Shown here: positions 1-8,994 of the stretch, in pieces
How the letters are laid out: every line of letters begins with the position of its first letter
How positions within the stretch are numbered: position 1 is the stretch's first letter
The notes under the pieces: model-generated
Databases searched by the model: none
Told to the model about the DNA's origin: nothing
What the model saw: the letters and a program-made list of their open reading frames with translations, nothing else
Program-made: the position numbers and the translations under genes
NCBI RefSeq assembly: GCF_902859825.1
Contig: NZ_CADIKB010000045.1
Coordinates: forward strand, 1 to 41,529
Length of the DNA stretch: 41,529 nucleotides
Source of the DNA: Paraburkholderia phenoliruptrix
Lineage (GTDB): Bacteria; Pseudomonadota; Gammaproteobacteria; Burkholderiales; Burkholderiaceae
Direction: 5' to 3'

Positions 1-65
1 TTGCCTTCCAGGACGGCGAGCCGGTGCAAGACGATCAACCGGGTCAGCAGAAACTCGCCGCTTGA
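1..65 (+). CDS. C-terminal end of an unidentified upstream gene (partial)
   Basis: The frame beginning at base 3 reads twenty codons (ending ...GQQKLAA) before a TGA at 63-65. Third positions are mostly G or C, as in the housekeeping genes of this window and unlike the following 1.2 kb. It is therefore probably the tail of a real plus-strand gene entering from outside the window. Too little is visible to name a family. Confidence 0.4.
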   Translation, partial: AFQDGEPVQDDQPGQQKLAA

Positions 66-1317
66 CGTCGCCCGCTATCAACTGCCCATACACCAGACTT
101 GACCTTATCTCACGGCCTGTCTGAGCGTGGGCAAATGAAATTCCCCGTGACGCCGCCAGAGTCAGAACAGAAAGCGCAATAAAACATCAGCCCATAAAGG
201 GTGGTTTCGAATAGTAGAGCTGAGACCCGGGTCGCTGTAACACCTCTTGGGAGCCACCGCGTCTAACGCGAGTAGGCTCACCTCGTCTCTTATAGTGCCA
301 ACTTGTTTGAATAGAAGAGCGCTTGCGCGGGGGATGAGGCATGACCCACTAAGCGCCGGCGAAACAAAATGATGCGACAACAGGGGAAATCACACATTAG
401 TATCCGAGGCGGACAGAGTCCGGGCGCATGCTCGTAAGAAACAATTTCAAGGCCGGCAGTTGGCGCTTCTCCCCGCAACCGCAGTTGCTATGTCCTGTCC
501 GTTCGCGCATTTACAACGCCGTTATAGGATTGCTTTTCCTTCATGCAGACGGATTGAATGTGCGCCAAGCGCTCTTCGCTCGCACTGATGGACCCGTTCC
601 CCCATAAAGGAAGTAATCGACTTGGGAACGCCTGGTCGAACGCAGTCGCTATTGCTGATTTGGTAAATAGCATCATTCGGCCCGTTGCTGCATGAGGCAT
701 CTGTGCATAGTGCCTGTCATATTTAACAATGCATTGGAATTTTAGGGAACGGATCCGACTCGCCTCGCAGTGTCGGCGCACGCTTCAGAGAAAAGACCAC
801 AGCCATGAGCATTCTCAAAGACTAAACGTTGGGATGAAGCGCAAATGCGACGACAGGTACGCTCTTCGCGGGCATAACGTCAGGTGCTAATGGTGAGCTA
901 ACTGGGGTGTTAGTACAAAAACTGGCGGGCGCATGGGCGTTCATAACCACTCGACCGTCGCTCCCGTTCAACTCGCATGTTCTACGGTGTGTGATTTAAC
1001 ACTTGTTATTAGTTCTTTCCTGGTGGCTTATATATCATCCGCGAGTTCTCGCGAATCAATTACAAAGTCTTTCCTCTCGAGTGCAAATTCTGGCCCGGCG
1101 CAAAGCGTAAGTTTTACGTGTCGAGCCACGGTAGGAGCGTGCTTGAGGCAAGCAATCTTACGTCCGCGAGGGCACAAAGACCTACCGTTCTCACAGCTGT
1201 GCTGACGATTCAAGTACGTCGCGCATGTCGCTGAAGAGCGGTTGATCACCGAATCCCATTTTTCAGGATCGGTGACATTAATAAGAAGCATAACTAACTA
1301 CTATCAAGGTGAAATGC
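66..1317. other. 1.25-kb region without a credible gene upstream of the TPS operon
   Basis: Short open frames exist on both strands (for example 933-1205 plus and 488-781 minus), but none has recognisable protein character, a ribosome binding site or the GC-rich third positions of neighbouring genes. Base composition looks more balanced than in the flanking genes. The 8-mer GAAGAGCG occurs four times, in both orientations, at 314-321, 570-577, 860-867 and 1233-1240. The last copy abuts a possible -35 box (TTGATC, 1242-1247), with a weak -10 (CAGGAT, 1264-1269) 16 bases on. The region may hold regulatory sites or a long leader for the TPS genes, or be decayed sequence. I see no terminator, tRNA or insertion-sequence end. 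Confidence 0.5.
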
Positions 1318-3135
1318 ATGACCAGCAGATTAACCAATGGGGTGACGCAATTGCAGCGGAGCGTCGACCGCAACGGCCATAAGCAACTCATGACCCTCCG
1401 AACAAAACTTCCGACTCCGATTGGTCTGGCGATCCTGATCATGGCGGCTCCTGCATACGCGCAATCGTTACCGAATGCAGGTTCCCTCCTGAATCAGCAG
1501 CAAATGGCCCCGCAACCACGCGCACCTCAAGCCACAACCCCGGAGGAAGTCATTCCGTCCGAAGCTGCGCCGGGCGCAGCTGAACCAGAAGCCGGCCCCA
1601 CTGTGACGCTGAAGTCCATCACCTTCAACGGTGACAAGCGTGTGGCAGATGCAGAGGATTTGCAGTCTGCTACTGCCTCGATGGTCGGCAAAAAACTCAC
1701 CCACGCGGGTTTGCAAAAAATCGCAGATACGATCACCCAATATCTGCGCGGACGAGGCTACGCACTCGCTTACGCCTACCTGGCACCTCAGGACCTGACG
1801 GCGGGCAATCTCGTCATCACGATCGTGGAGGGCCGTCTGGAATCCGGCAAGGATCGCGTAACCATCCACGGCAAGACGCGCAGCAGCAATGAGCGGATCG
1901 CCGCCATCGCGAACGCAGCCCTGTCGACCGATCGACCGCTGAAGAAGGAAGACCTCGAACGCGCACTTCTGCTCATCAACGACCGTCCGGGCGTGAGCGC
2001 CAAAGCAATCCTGCAAAAGGGTGCACAACCGGGCACCAGCAAGCTTCTCATCGAAGCGACACCGACTCCGATCGTCAACGGCCTATTGTCGATCGACAAC
2101 TATGGCAACCGCAGCACCGGCATTGAGCGCGGCACGGCAACGTTCTTCGTGAATGATCCGCTCGGTATGGGCGATCAGGTCACGCTCGGTCTAAGCAAGA
2201 CCCAAGGCACGGAAGTCGCCAACCTCGGCTACAGCGTGCCGCTGACGCCCACTGGCCTGACGCTGTTGCTGGGCGGCTCGTATCTGCATTATCGCGTCGT
2301 TCAGGAGGCTTACTCGGCACTTGACTTGCGCGGTTCGGCTGTGACGGGTTCGGCCGGTCTGAATTACCCGCTCATTCGTACGCGCACGCAGAACCTCAAT
2401 GCGACCGTGATGTACGACTACAAGTATCTGAAGGACAGCGCGCTCGACGTGAACCTGAGCAAGCGCAAGCTCGACAACTTGACGTTCTCGCTGTCGGGCA
2501 ACCGTTACGACGGTCTGCTGCAAGGTGGTGTGACGGAAGGGCGGGTAGCAGTGACGTTAGGTCACGTCGATCTGTCGGGCAACCCGGTCGATCAACTGGC
2601 GGACTCGATGACGGCGGGCACGCAAGGGACGTTCACCAAACTCGCTGCGAACTTCAGCCGTCTGCAAACCCTCGACCAGAACTGGAGCGTCTACGGTGGT
2701 TGGGCGGGCCAATTGTCGAATACCAACCTCGACAGTTCGGAGAAGTTTCTGCTTGGCGGTCCAACGGGCGTTCGCGGTTATCCGGTTGGTGAAGGTTCGG
2801 GCGACGAAGGCTGGTTGGGGACGGTCGAGCTGCGCCGTTTCGTGAACATCGGCGTTCCATCCGTCAAGGTCCAGGCGCTCGGATTCGTGGATGTCGGCCA
2901 GATCCGTTTGCATCACACGAACTACGCCGGTTCGCAAATCAACGAAGGCCACACGAACAAGGTGACGTTGACCTCGGCAGGTTTGGGCGTGAACGTGTGG
3001 AGCGGTCGCTGGAACGCACACGCGGCTGTTGCGCGGACGATCGGCCGCAATGATGGCGCTTCGCTGTCAGGTAACAACGCCGATGGCCTGAGTACCAGCT
3101 GGCGTGCGTGGCTCCAACTCGGCATGGCGTTCTGA
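1318..3135 (+). CDS. Two-partner secretion outer-membrane transporter (TpsB, FhaC/ShlB family)
   Basis: This is the outer-membrane pore that exports the TpsA protein encoded immediately downstream. The ATG at 1318 lies six bases after AAGGTG; a GTG at 1309 is in frame but less well placed. The 605-residue product has an extended signal peptide whose hydrophobic stretch ends in AYA-QS (cleavage near residue 48), a Pro/Ala-rich linker, and a POTRA domain at about residues 95-174 ending IVEGRLE. The ShlB-type periplasmic and 16-strand barrel region follows. The conserved VRGY motif of the Omp85/TpsB superfamily is at residues 485-488, and the chain ends in Phe, as outer-membrane barrels do. Length is normal for the family. 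It precedes tpsA by 37 bases, so the two are almost certainly cotranscribed. POTRA recognition of the TPS domain is family knowledge, not shown here. Confidence 0.92.
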   Translation: MTSRLTNGVTQLQRSVDRNGHKQLMTLRTKLPTPIGLAILIMAAPAYAQSLPNAGSLLNQQQMAPQPRAPQATTPEEVIPSEAAPGAAEPEAGPTVTLKSITFNGDKRVADAEDLQSATASMVGKKLTHAGLQKIADTITQYLRGRGYALAYAYLAPQDLTAGNLVITIVEGRLESGKDRVTIHGKTRSSNERIAAIANAALSTDRPLKKEDLERALLLINDRPGVSAKAILQKGAQPGTSKLLIEATPTPIVNGLLSIDNYGNRSTGIERGTATFFVNDPLGMGDQVTLGLSKTQGTEVANLGYSVPLTPTGLTLLLGGSYLHYRVVQEAYSALDLRGSAVTGSAGLNYPLIRTRTQNLNATVMYDYKYLKDSALDVNLSKRKLDNLTFSLSGNRYDGLLQGGVTEGRVAVTLGHVDLSGNPVDQLADSMTAGTQGTFTKLAANFSRLQTLDQNWSVYGGWAGQLSNTNLDSSEKFLLGGPTGVRGYPVGEGSGDEGWLGTVELRRFVNIGVPSVKVQALGFVDVGQIRLHHTNYAGSQINEGHTNKVTLTSAGLGVNVWSGRWNAHAAVARTIGRNDGASLSGNNADGLSTSWRAWLQLGMAF

Positions 3136-3172
3136 CCGAACGGCCCTCTCATCAATCTCATAAGGATTCCCA

Positions 3173-6100
3173 ATGAAGAAAGCATCCCTGAATCACGTCT
3201 ATCGGCTGGTGTGGAATGCCACGATCGGTTCATTCGTCGCCGTCGCCGAGAACACCAACGCTCGCGGCAAACGCAGCACAGGTAGCGCGGCCCTTCTCGC
3301 AGTCCTCAGTGTCATTGCCGTCGCAGACGCAGCGTACGCAGCCCCGCCGCTTCCGACTGGCGGTCAAATCGTGGCGGGCCAGGGCTCGATCACGCAAAAC
3401 GGTTCGTCCATGACTATCACCCAGAATTCCGGAAAGATGGTCACGAACTGGAACGGCTTTGACATTGGCCAAGGGAATTCCGTCACGTTCGCACAACCGA
3501 GCAGCGCCGCTGTTTCGCTGAACCGGGTCATCGGCGGTAACGGCGCGAGCCAGATTCTTGGCGCCATGAACGCAAACGGCCAGGTGTGGCTCATCAACCC
3601 CGGCGGGGTGGTCATCGGCAAGGGCGCGAGCATCAACGTTGCGGGGCTCGTTGCTTCGAGCGCGAACATCAGCGACAGCGACTTCCTCGCGGGAAAAACG
3701 AAGTTCACCGGAGCGATGGGCAACATCGTCAACCAGGGCAAGATCAATAGCCAGGGCGTGGTCGCGCTGATCGGTCAGCAAGTCACGAACCAGGGCTCGA
3801 TCAACGCGAAGGGCGTTGCGCTTGCAGCCGGGCAAGACGTCAATCTGGACTTCAACGGCGACGGTCTCGTCAGCGTTCAGGTCACGAAGGGCACGCTCGA
3901 CGCACTCGTGAGCAACGAAGGCCAGATTTCGGCTGACGGCTCCGCAGTGGTGCTGACGGCGCGTGCTGCTGACGCGGCTATTAGCAGCGTGGTCAACAAC
4001 ACGGGCGTGATTGAAGCGCGTTCGCTGCAATCGAAGAACGGTCGCATCGTTCTGGACAACGACCCGGCAAACGGCAAGACGACCGTGGCGGGAACGCTGA
4101 ACGTCTCGTCGGCTGACGGCGTGGGCGGTAATGTCGTGATTGAAGGCAAGACCATCGCGATCGACAATGCGACGATCAAGGCCGATGGTGCATTGGGGGG
4201 CGGTACGATCAAGATCGGTGGCGGTCTTCATGGTGAAGACGCTACTGTTAACAATGCGACGACGGTCACAGCGGGCAAGAACGTTGTTCTGTCGGCGGAT
4301 GCAACGCAAAAGGGCAATGGCGGTACGGTCGCGGTCTGGTCGGACGGCACCAATGCGTTCTCGGGCGAGATTTTTATCCGTGGCGGCAAGAACGGTGGTA
4401 ACGGTGGTTTCGCCGAAGTCTCCGGCAAGACGGGTCTGAGCTATACGGGCGTGACGCACGGTCTGTCCACGCTCGGCGCAGCAGGTACGCTGTTGCTTGA
4501 CCCGGACACGATCCAGATCTGGGGCGGTGAAGCTCCGGCAAGTGCGAGCACCAATCCTTCGGACTGGGGAAAGACGAATACCACCGGTGTTCTGAATATC
4601 TACGAGAGCACGCTGGAAGCGCAAGAGGCCAATGTCAGCCTTTACGCCAATACGTTGATTCACTTCAACGACCTGACGAAGGATGCGAACGGCAATACGC
4701 TGACGCAAGTTGTGCACGGACCCACGGGCACGGCAGCGGGTTATACCACGGGCGACGGCAAGATCAAGCTTCAGGATGGCGTGAGTTTCCAGGCCGTCAC
4801 GGGCGCGAACAATAGCTTCATCACATTCGACAACAAGAACAATACCCTTGAAGTGTCTGGGGCTGGTTCCATTTATATGGAGGCCGGGCAGTACCTTGGC
4901 AGCGGTAATCCCACTGGTCACATCGGCAACAATACGGGCAACAATCCCGACACCAATCAGGGTGTTTTTAACCTCGTGGCATTGGGCGGGCTTGACGCAA
5001 ACGGCAAATCCACTTCCACGAGCGCTTATGGCAGCACCAATTGGACCGGCGTGAATGGTGCGACGCCGGGCGCAGGTACGATTACGCTTCTGGGCGCGGA
5101 CGGTCTCGCCATTTCCGGCGATCTGACGACGTATTGCGGCTACATTTACATCCACGCCGATTCGGACCACGCGGGTGGCGGCAATCTGGTTGTGAGCAGT
5201 AAGGTCAAGACCAACGGCGGCGATTTTAACTACGCGTGGGGTTGGAACTCGGGCCAAACCGCGACGTTCACCTACGGTAGTGCCGTCGATCTCGTCTGTG
5301 CCGATGGTAGCTGCTCCCGTCAAGCCGGCACGTTCCGGGCTGTTCCGGATGCAGGTGGTCCGGGCGGAACGAAACCCGCTAACAAGACGATTCTCGGCGG
5401 TAGTCTAAACGTAGGCGGCAACGTCAATACCTCCGGTTGGGAGATTCACGGCGGCGCTACGATCAAGACGGACAAGGACAGCACCGTCACGCTCGACTCG
5501 GGCACGACGCTCGACCCGTCCGTTCTGGACAAGACCGGAGCGAGAACGACCACCACGGGTCTCGTCGGTCTGGAGGGCGGCACGATCGCGATCAGCCACA
5601 CCGGTGTGACGGGCCTCGCGACGACCGGTCTGCAACTGGCGTCGGCCGACAAGGGCACGAACATCTTTGTCAGCAACGACCAGGGTGTCGTCCTGGGTAA
5701 CGGCACGGTCAACCGCGACGGTTCGGTTACCGGCAATACCACTTCCAGCACGTTCCTGAGCGCAAGCGACCTCGCTTATCTGCAACAGCAAGGCACGCCT
5801 TCGCTCGTGATCGGCAGCACCGATCATCTCGGTACGATCGAAGTCGGTCACATGGACGGCACGTCCGCGCCCTTCACCTTCAACGCAGCCGGCCAGGTTG
5901 GCCTGATCGGCGGCACGGCTGTCGTGAATGGTGCGGTCACGAACAACACCGGTTCGGTGCTCATCCAGGCTGCGGATTCCGTTGACCACAACACGGCCAA
6001 CGTCGGCAGCGATGCAAACGCAGATCAAACTGCAACGAGCACGGGCCGTGGCAACGTTGTGATCACGACGAATGGCACAGTCACGGCCGGGACGAACGCG

Positions 6101-8806
6101 ATCCTCGCAGCAGCAACGGCAGACCACAAGTCCACCGACGTGCAGGAGTCGCAAGGCGGCAACTTCGTGAACGACCGTGGCGCCGATGCGTTGACGGTAG
6201 GGGCGGGCGGTCGTTGGCTCGTCTACTCGACCACGCCGGACAAGGATGTCGGGCGCGATCTGGATGTCGATTTCAAGGTCTACGAAGCGACGTATAAGGA
6301 ATCGGACGGCACGTACAGCAACGTCAACGGCAAGTGGGTCGGCACTGACGTTGCATCGCTCGATGACCGTGGTCAACCGGACCTGAATGGTGTCATCACC
6401 GACCCGGTGGGCAATCGTGCGGACCTCGTTCAGATCCTGAATGGCGACCAGGCGGGCAAGAACGGTTACCTGTACTCGCGCTCAGCCGTCCTGACCGGTC
6501 AGCTTGTCGGCACCGTCACGAAGACCTATGACGGCACGACCGCCACGCAAACGAACACGACCGTGGTTACGGATGCAAACGGGACGCAAACGGGCAATAC
6601 GGTCACGCTCGGTAACGTCGCGGTCTCCGGCCTCATCGGCATTGATGGCGACAAGGTCCCGCTCGCAATCCTGAATGACGCGAACCTGGCGAACGCCCAA
6701 TTCAGCGACAAGAACGCAGGTACGGGCAAGACCGTTACGCTGTCGGGTGTGAAGCTGGGCGTCGCGCAGAACCAGGGTAGCACGAATCCGGACGGCTCGA
6801 AGGTCGTGCAGGTCTATGGCTACCGTCTCGCGGAAGACACGCTTTCGGGTGACATTGGCACGATCACGCCGAAGGCCCTCACGAGCGTGACGACCGTGGA
6901 CGGCAAGGTCTATGACGGCAACACGGCGACCACGGCTCACACGACCGTTACTGGCGTTATTGCCGGCGACAACGTCGGCACGTCCGCAAGCGGCCAGTTT
7001 GCAGACAAGAATGCGGGCGTCGGAAAGGATGTGACGGTTACTACGTCCCTGACGGGCAACGACGCAGGCAACTACGTGCTGGCCTCGGGTTCGCAGGATG
7101 CAACGCTGCACATGACCGCCGATATCAGCAAACGCGCGATCACGGGCACGGCTACTGCGCAGGACAAGGTGTACGACGGCACAACGCGTGCGGATCTGAC
7201 GAACGTGTCACTGAACGCAGCCGACATTGTTGCGGGCGATAACCTGTCCATCTCTGGCAATACCGGTTCGTTCTCTGACAAGAATGCCGGTACGGGCAAG
7301 TCTGTTGTCGGTTCCGGTCTGTCGCTGGCGGGTGCAGACGCACAGAACTATGATCTGACGACGACGGTCACGGGTGCTTCGATCACGAAGAAGACGATCA
7401 CGGCAAGCGCTACAGCCGAGAACAAGGTCTACGATGCGACCACCACGGCCACGATCGGTGCAATCGCGCTGAACGGCACCATTAGCGGCGACAACATTGA
7501 TTCGACTGCGACGGGCGCTACGTTCGAAGACAGGAACGCAGGGACGGGCAAGGCTGTCCACGCAACCGGCCTCGGTCTGACGGGTGCCGACGCCAACAAC
7601 TACGTTCTCGCAAACGACGTCGTTGCGCACGCCGACATCGATCGGAAGCTCATCACAGCTACCGCGAACGCAAAGGACAAGACCTATGACGGCAACGTCA
7701 CGGCTGACCTGAGCAACGTGAAGCTGATTGGGGTGATCGGTAAAGATGTGGTTGCCCCGGACGGCACGACCGGCCAGTTCGACACGAAGAACGTCGGCAA
7801 GTCCAAATCCGTGAACGGCCAGGGGCTCTCGCTCGTGGGTGACGACTCGGGCAACTACGTTCTGGACACGAAGCACGAAGTCGCTACGGCAGACATTACG
7901 CCAAAGTCGGTCACGTTGACCGGTTCTGCGAAAGACAAGCCGTATGATGGCAACACGGTTGCGGCAATGAGCGATCTGGCGCTCCATGGCGTGGTTGCGG
8001 GCGATAACGTCTCAATCGTCGGCAATACCGGCAGGTTCGACAACAGCAACATTGGCACTAACAAGCCGGTGAACGGCGAAGGTCTGTCGTTGGCTGGTGC
8101 GGATGCAGGCAACTACATCCTCGACACTTCCGCTGTCCTCGCGCAGGCAGACGTTCGCCCGGGCTACAACCCGTCCGCGCTCGTTGCTGACGCCACGGGT
8201 ATGAACGGTACGGCGCAAGCCACGAAAAACGCAGGCAAGGTCATCAGCGACCAGACAATCGCGAAGACGGAAGTTCCGGCGCTCATCGTTGGTTTGCCGT
8301 TGACCGTGGCTCAACGTGGCGATGCCGTGGATGTCGCTGACGGTGCGCTCTCCACATCTGTCCTGCGTATCGACGGTAAGGCGAGCCTGGGCCTGAATGA
8401 CGCACCTGAAGAACGCGCACAACGTAACACGCTCGTCGTGTTCCGCTCGGATCGTCCTGAAGCGCTGGACAACCGCGGCACGTTCCACGTGGTCGATCGC
8501 GGCAACGCCATTGAACTGGAAGGTACGCCGAGCTTGGTCAACAAGACGCCGGACATGAAGGGCAAGGGCAGCGACTGGAAGAATGGCACGGTGGTTCGTG
8601 CGGACGGCGCGGTGACGGAATACCGCGTTCGGATGCTCAACGACGGCACGCTGGTCGTCATCGAGCCGAACGGCGTCAACGACAGCGATGAAATCGCTGC
8701 GAGCTACGGTCTGGCCATCGCGAAGAAGCAACTCGGTATCGGCGTCAAGGCAGTGAAGGCCGTCGTTATCGAAGCACGCAACGGCAACGGCGCGAATAAC
8801 GCCTGA
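3173..8806 (+). CDS. Two-partner secretion exoprotein (TpsA), filamentous-hemagglutinin-like adhesin with YDG repeats
   Basis: This 1877-residue secreted protein is the presumed substrate of the preceding TpsB. The start ATG has AAGGA six bases upstream. Residues 1-25 (MKKASLNHVYRLVWN...) are a typical extended signal peptide region, followed by a hydrophobic signal ending AYA-AP near residue 62. A TPS/haemagglutination-activity domain follows to about residue 300, with the INPGGVVIG signature. The middle is a Gly/Asn/Thr-rich beta-helix. Residues 1117-1662 hold six tandem YDG repeats. The last 200 residues are non-repetitive and could anchor or cap the fibre. Cys655, Cys709 and Cys714 are unusual in this normally cysteine-poor class. 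There is no VENN motif or toxin-like tail and no immunity gene downstream, so a CdiA-type toxin is unlikely. The function is probably adhesion or biofilm formation (inferred from family). Confidence 0.92.
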   Translation: MKKASLNHVYRLVWNATIGSFVAVAENTNARGKRSTGSAALLAVLSVIAVADAAYAAPPLPTGGQIVAGQGSITQNGSSMTITQNSGKMVTNWNGFDIGQGNSVTFAQPSSAAVSLNRVIGGNGASQILGAMNANGQVWLINPGGVVIGKGASINVAGLVASSANISDSDFLAGKTKFTGAMGNIVNQGKINSQGVVALIGQQVTNQGSINAKGVALAAGQDVNLDFNGDGLVSVQVTKGTLDALVSNEGQISADGSAVVLTARAADAAISSVVNNTGVIEARSLQSKNGRIVLDNDPANGKTTVAGTLNVSSADGVGGNVVIEGKTIAIDNATIKADGALGGGTIKIGGGLHGEDATVNNATTVTAGKNVVLSADATQKGNGGTVAVWSDGTNAFSGEIFIRGGKNGGNGGFAEVSGKTGLSYTGVTHGLSTLGAAGTLLLDPDTIQIWGGEAPASASTNPSDWGKTNTTGVLNIYESTLEAQEANVSLYANTLIHFNDLTKDANGNTLTQVVHGPTGTAAGYTTGDGKIKLQDGVSFQAVTGANNSFITFDNKNNTLEVSGAGSIYMEAGQYLGSGNPTGHIGNNTGNNPDTNQGVFNLVALGGLDANGKSTSTSAYGSTNWTGVNGATPGAGTITLLGADGLAISGDLTTYCGYIYIHADSDHAGGGNLVVSSKVKTNGGDFNYAWGWNSGQTATFTYGSAVDLVCADGSCSRQAGTFRAVPDAGGPGGTKPANKTILGGSLNVGGNVNTSGWEIHGGATIKTDKDSTVTLDSGTTLDPSVLDKTGARTTTTGLVGLEGGTIAISHTGVTGLATTGLQLASADKGTNIFVSNDQGVVLGNGTVNRDGSVTGNTTSSTFLSASDLAYLQQQGTPSLVIGSTDHLGTIEVGHMDGTSAPFTFNAAGQVGLIGGTAVVNGAVTNNTGSVLIQAADSVDHNTANVGSDANADQTATSTGRGNVVITTNGTVTAGTNAILAAATADHKSTDVQESQGGNFVNDRGADALTVGAGGRWLVYSTTPDKDVGRDLDVDFKVYEATYKESDGTYSNVNGKWVGTDVASLDDRGQPDLNGVITDPVGNRADLVQILNGDQAGKNGYLYSRSAVLTGQLVGTVTKTYDGTTATQTNTTVVTDANGTQTGNTVTLGNVAVSGLIGIDGDKVPLAILNDANLANAQFSDKNAGTGKTVTLSGVKLGVAQNQGSTNPDGSKVVQVYGYRLAEDTLSGDIGTITPKALTSVTTVDGKVYDGNTATTAHTTVTGVIAGDNVGTSASGQFADKNAGVGKDVTVTTSLTGNDAGNYVLASGSQDATLHMTADISKRAITGTATAQDKVYDGTTRADLTNVSLNAADIVAGDNLSISGNTGSFSDKNAGTGKSVVGSGLSLAGADAQNYDLTTTVTGASITKKTITASATAENKVYDATTTATIGAIALNGTISGDNIDSTATGATFEDRNAGTGKAVHATGLGLTGADANNYVLANDVVAHADIDRKLITATANAKDKTYDGNVTADLSNVKLIGVIGKDVVAPDGTTGQFDTKNVGKSKSVNGQGLSLVGDDSGNYVLDTKHEVATADITPKSVTLTGSAKDKPYDGNTVAAMSDLALHGVVAGDNVSIVGNTGRFDNSNIGTNKPVNGEGLSLAGADAGNYILDTSAVLAQADVRPGYNPSALVADATGMNGTAQATKNAGKVISDQTIAKTEVPALIVGLPLTVAQRGDAVDVADGALSTSVLRIDGKASLGLNDAPEERAQRNTLVVFRSDRPEALDNRGTFHVVDRGNAIELEGTPSLVNKTPDMKGKGSDWKNGTVVRADGAVTEYRVRMLNDGTLVVIEPNGVNDSDEIAASYGLAIAKKQLGIGVKAVKAVVIEARNGNGANNA
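6521..8160 (+). repeat. Six tandem YDG-type repeats inside tpsA
   Basis: Each unit begins K-[TVP]-YD-[GA]-x-T/V, continues through a GDN segment and an F-x-D-K-N-A-G-T-G-K-like block, and ends G-x-D-A-x-N-Y-x-L. Units start near 6521, 6905, 7166, 7423, 7679 and 7937. The first is longer (about 128 residues); the others are about 86 residues. The fifth and sixth have the most diverged central block. This is protein-level repetition in a fibrous adhesin; DNA identity between units is only partial. Confidence 0.85.
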
Positions 8807-8837
8807 TGCTGTAACCGCTGAGAACTGGCGGCCCTCG

Positions 8838-8866
8838 AGCCCGGCGCGAAATCGCCGGGCTTTTTT
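8838..8866 (+). terminator. Rho-independent terminator of the TPS operon
   Basis: AGCCCGGCG at 8838-8846 pairs perfectly with CGCCGGGCT at 8853-8861 around a six-base loop, followed by a run of T to 8866. It lies 31 bases after the tpsA stop and should end the tpsB-tpsA transcript. Confidence 0.88.
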
Positions 8867-8994
8867 CGTTTGATTTTTGCTAGAACGAGGACTGGATGCC
8901 GGTGAAGCGCCGACATAAGCATTGATCCATCGGCGGTGCGGAACGCTCGTACACTAACGGTTCCGGACGAATGTTCGCTACGCGAGGCCCGTGC

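Noticed and set aside
191..935. 10-base direct repeats in the gene-free region (CCCATAAAGG at 191 and 601; CGGGCGCATG at 421 and 926)
   Set aside because: One or two exact 10-base matches are expected by chance in a region of this size.
3230..5323. 697-residue minus-strand open frame across tpsA
   Set aside because: It lies fully inside tpsA, is rich in Arg, Ala and Val with no domain or start signal, and reflects GC-rich codon use in the sense gene.
6521..8160. Regular 258-base spacing suggesting a CRISPR-like or DNA-level repeat array
   Set aside because: The repetition is in the protein (YDG units) with diverged DNA, and it lies inside an open frame.
3173..8806. Possible contact-dependent inhibition system (CdiA)
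   Set aside because: There is no VENN motif, no toxin-like C terminus and no small immunity gene before the terminator.
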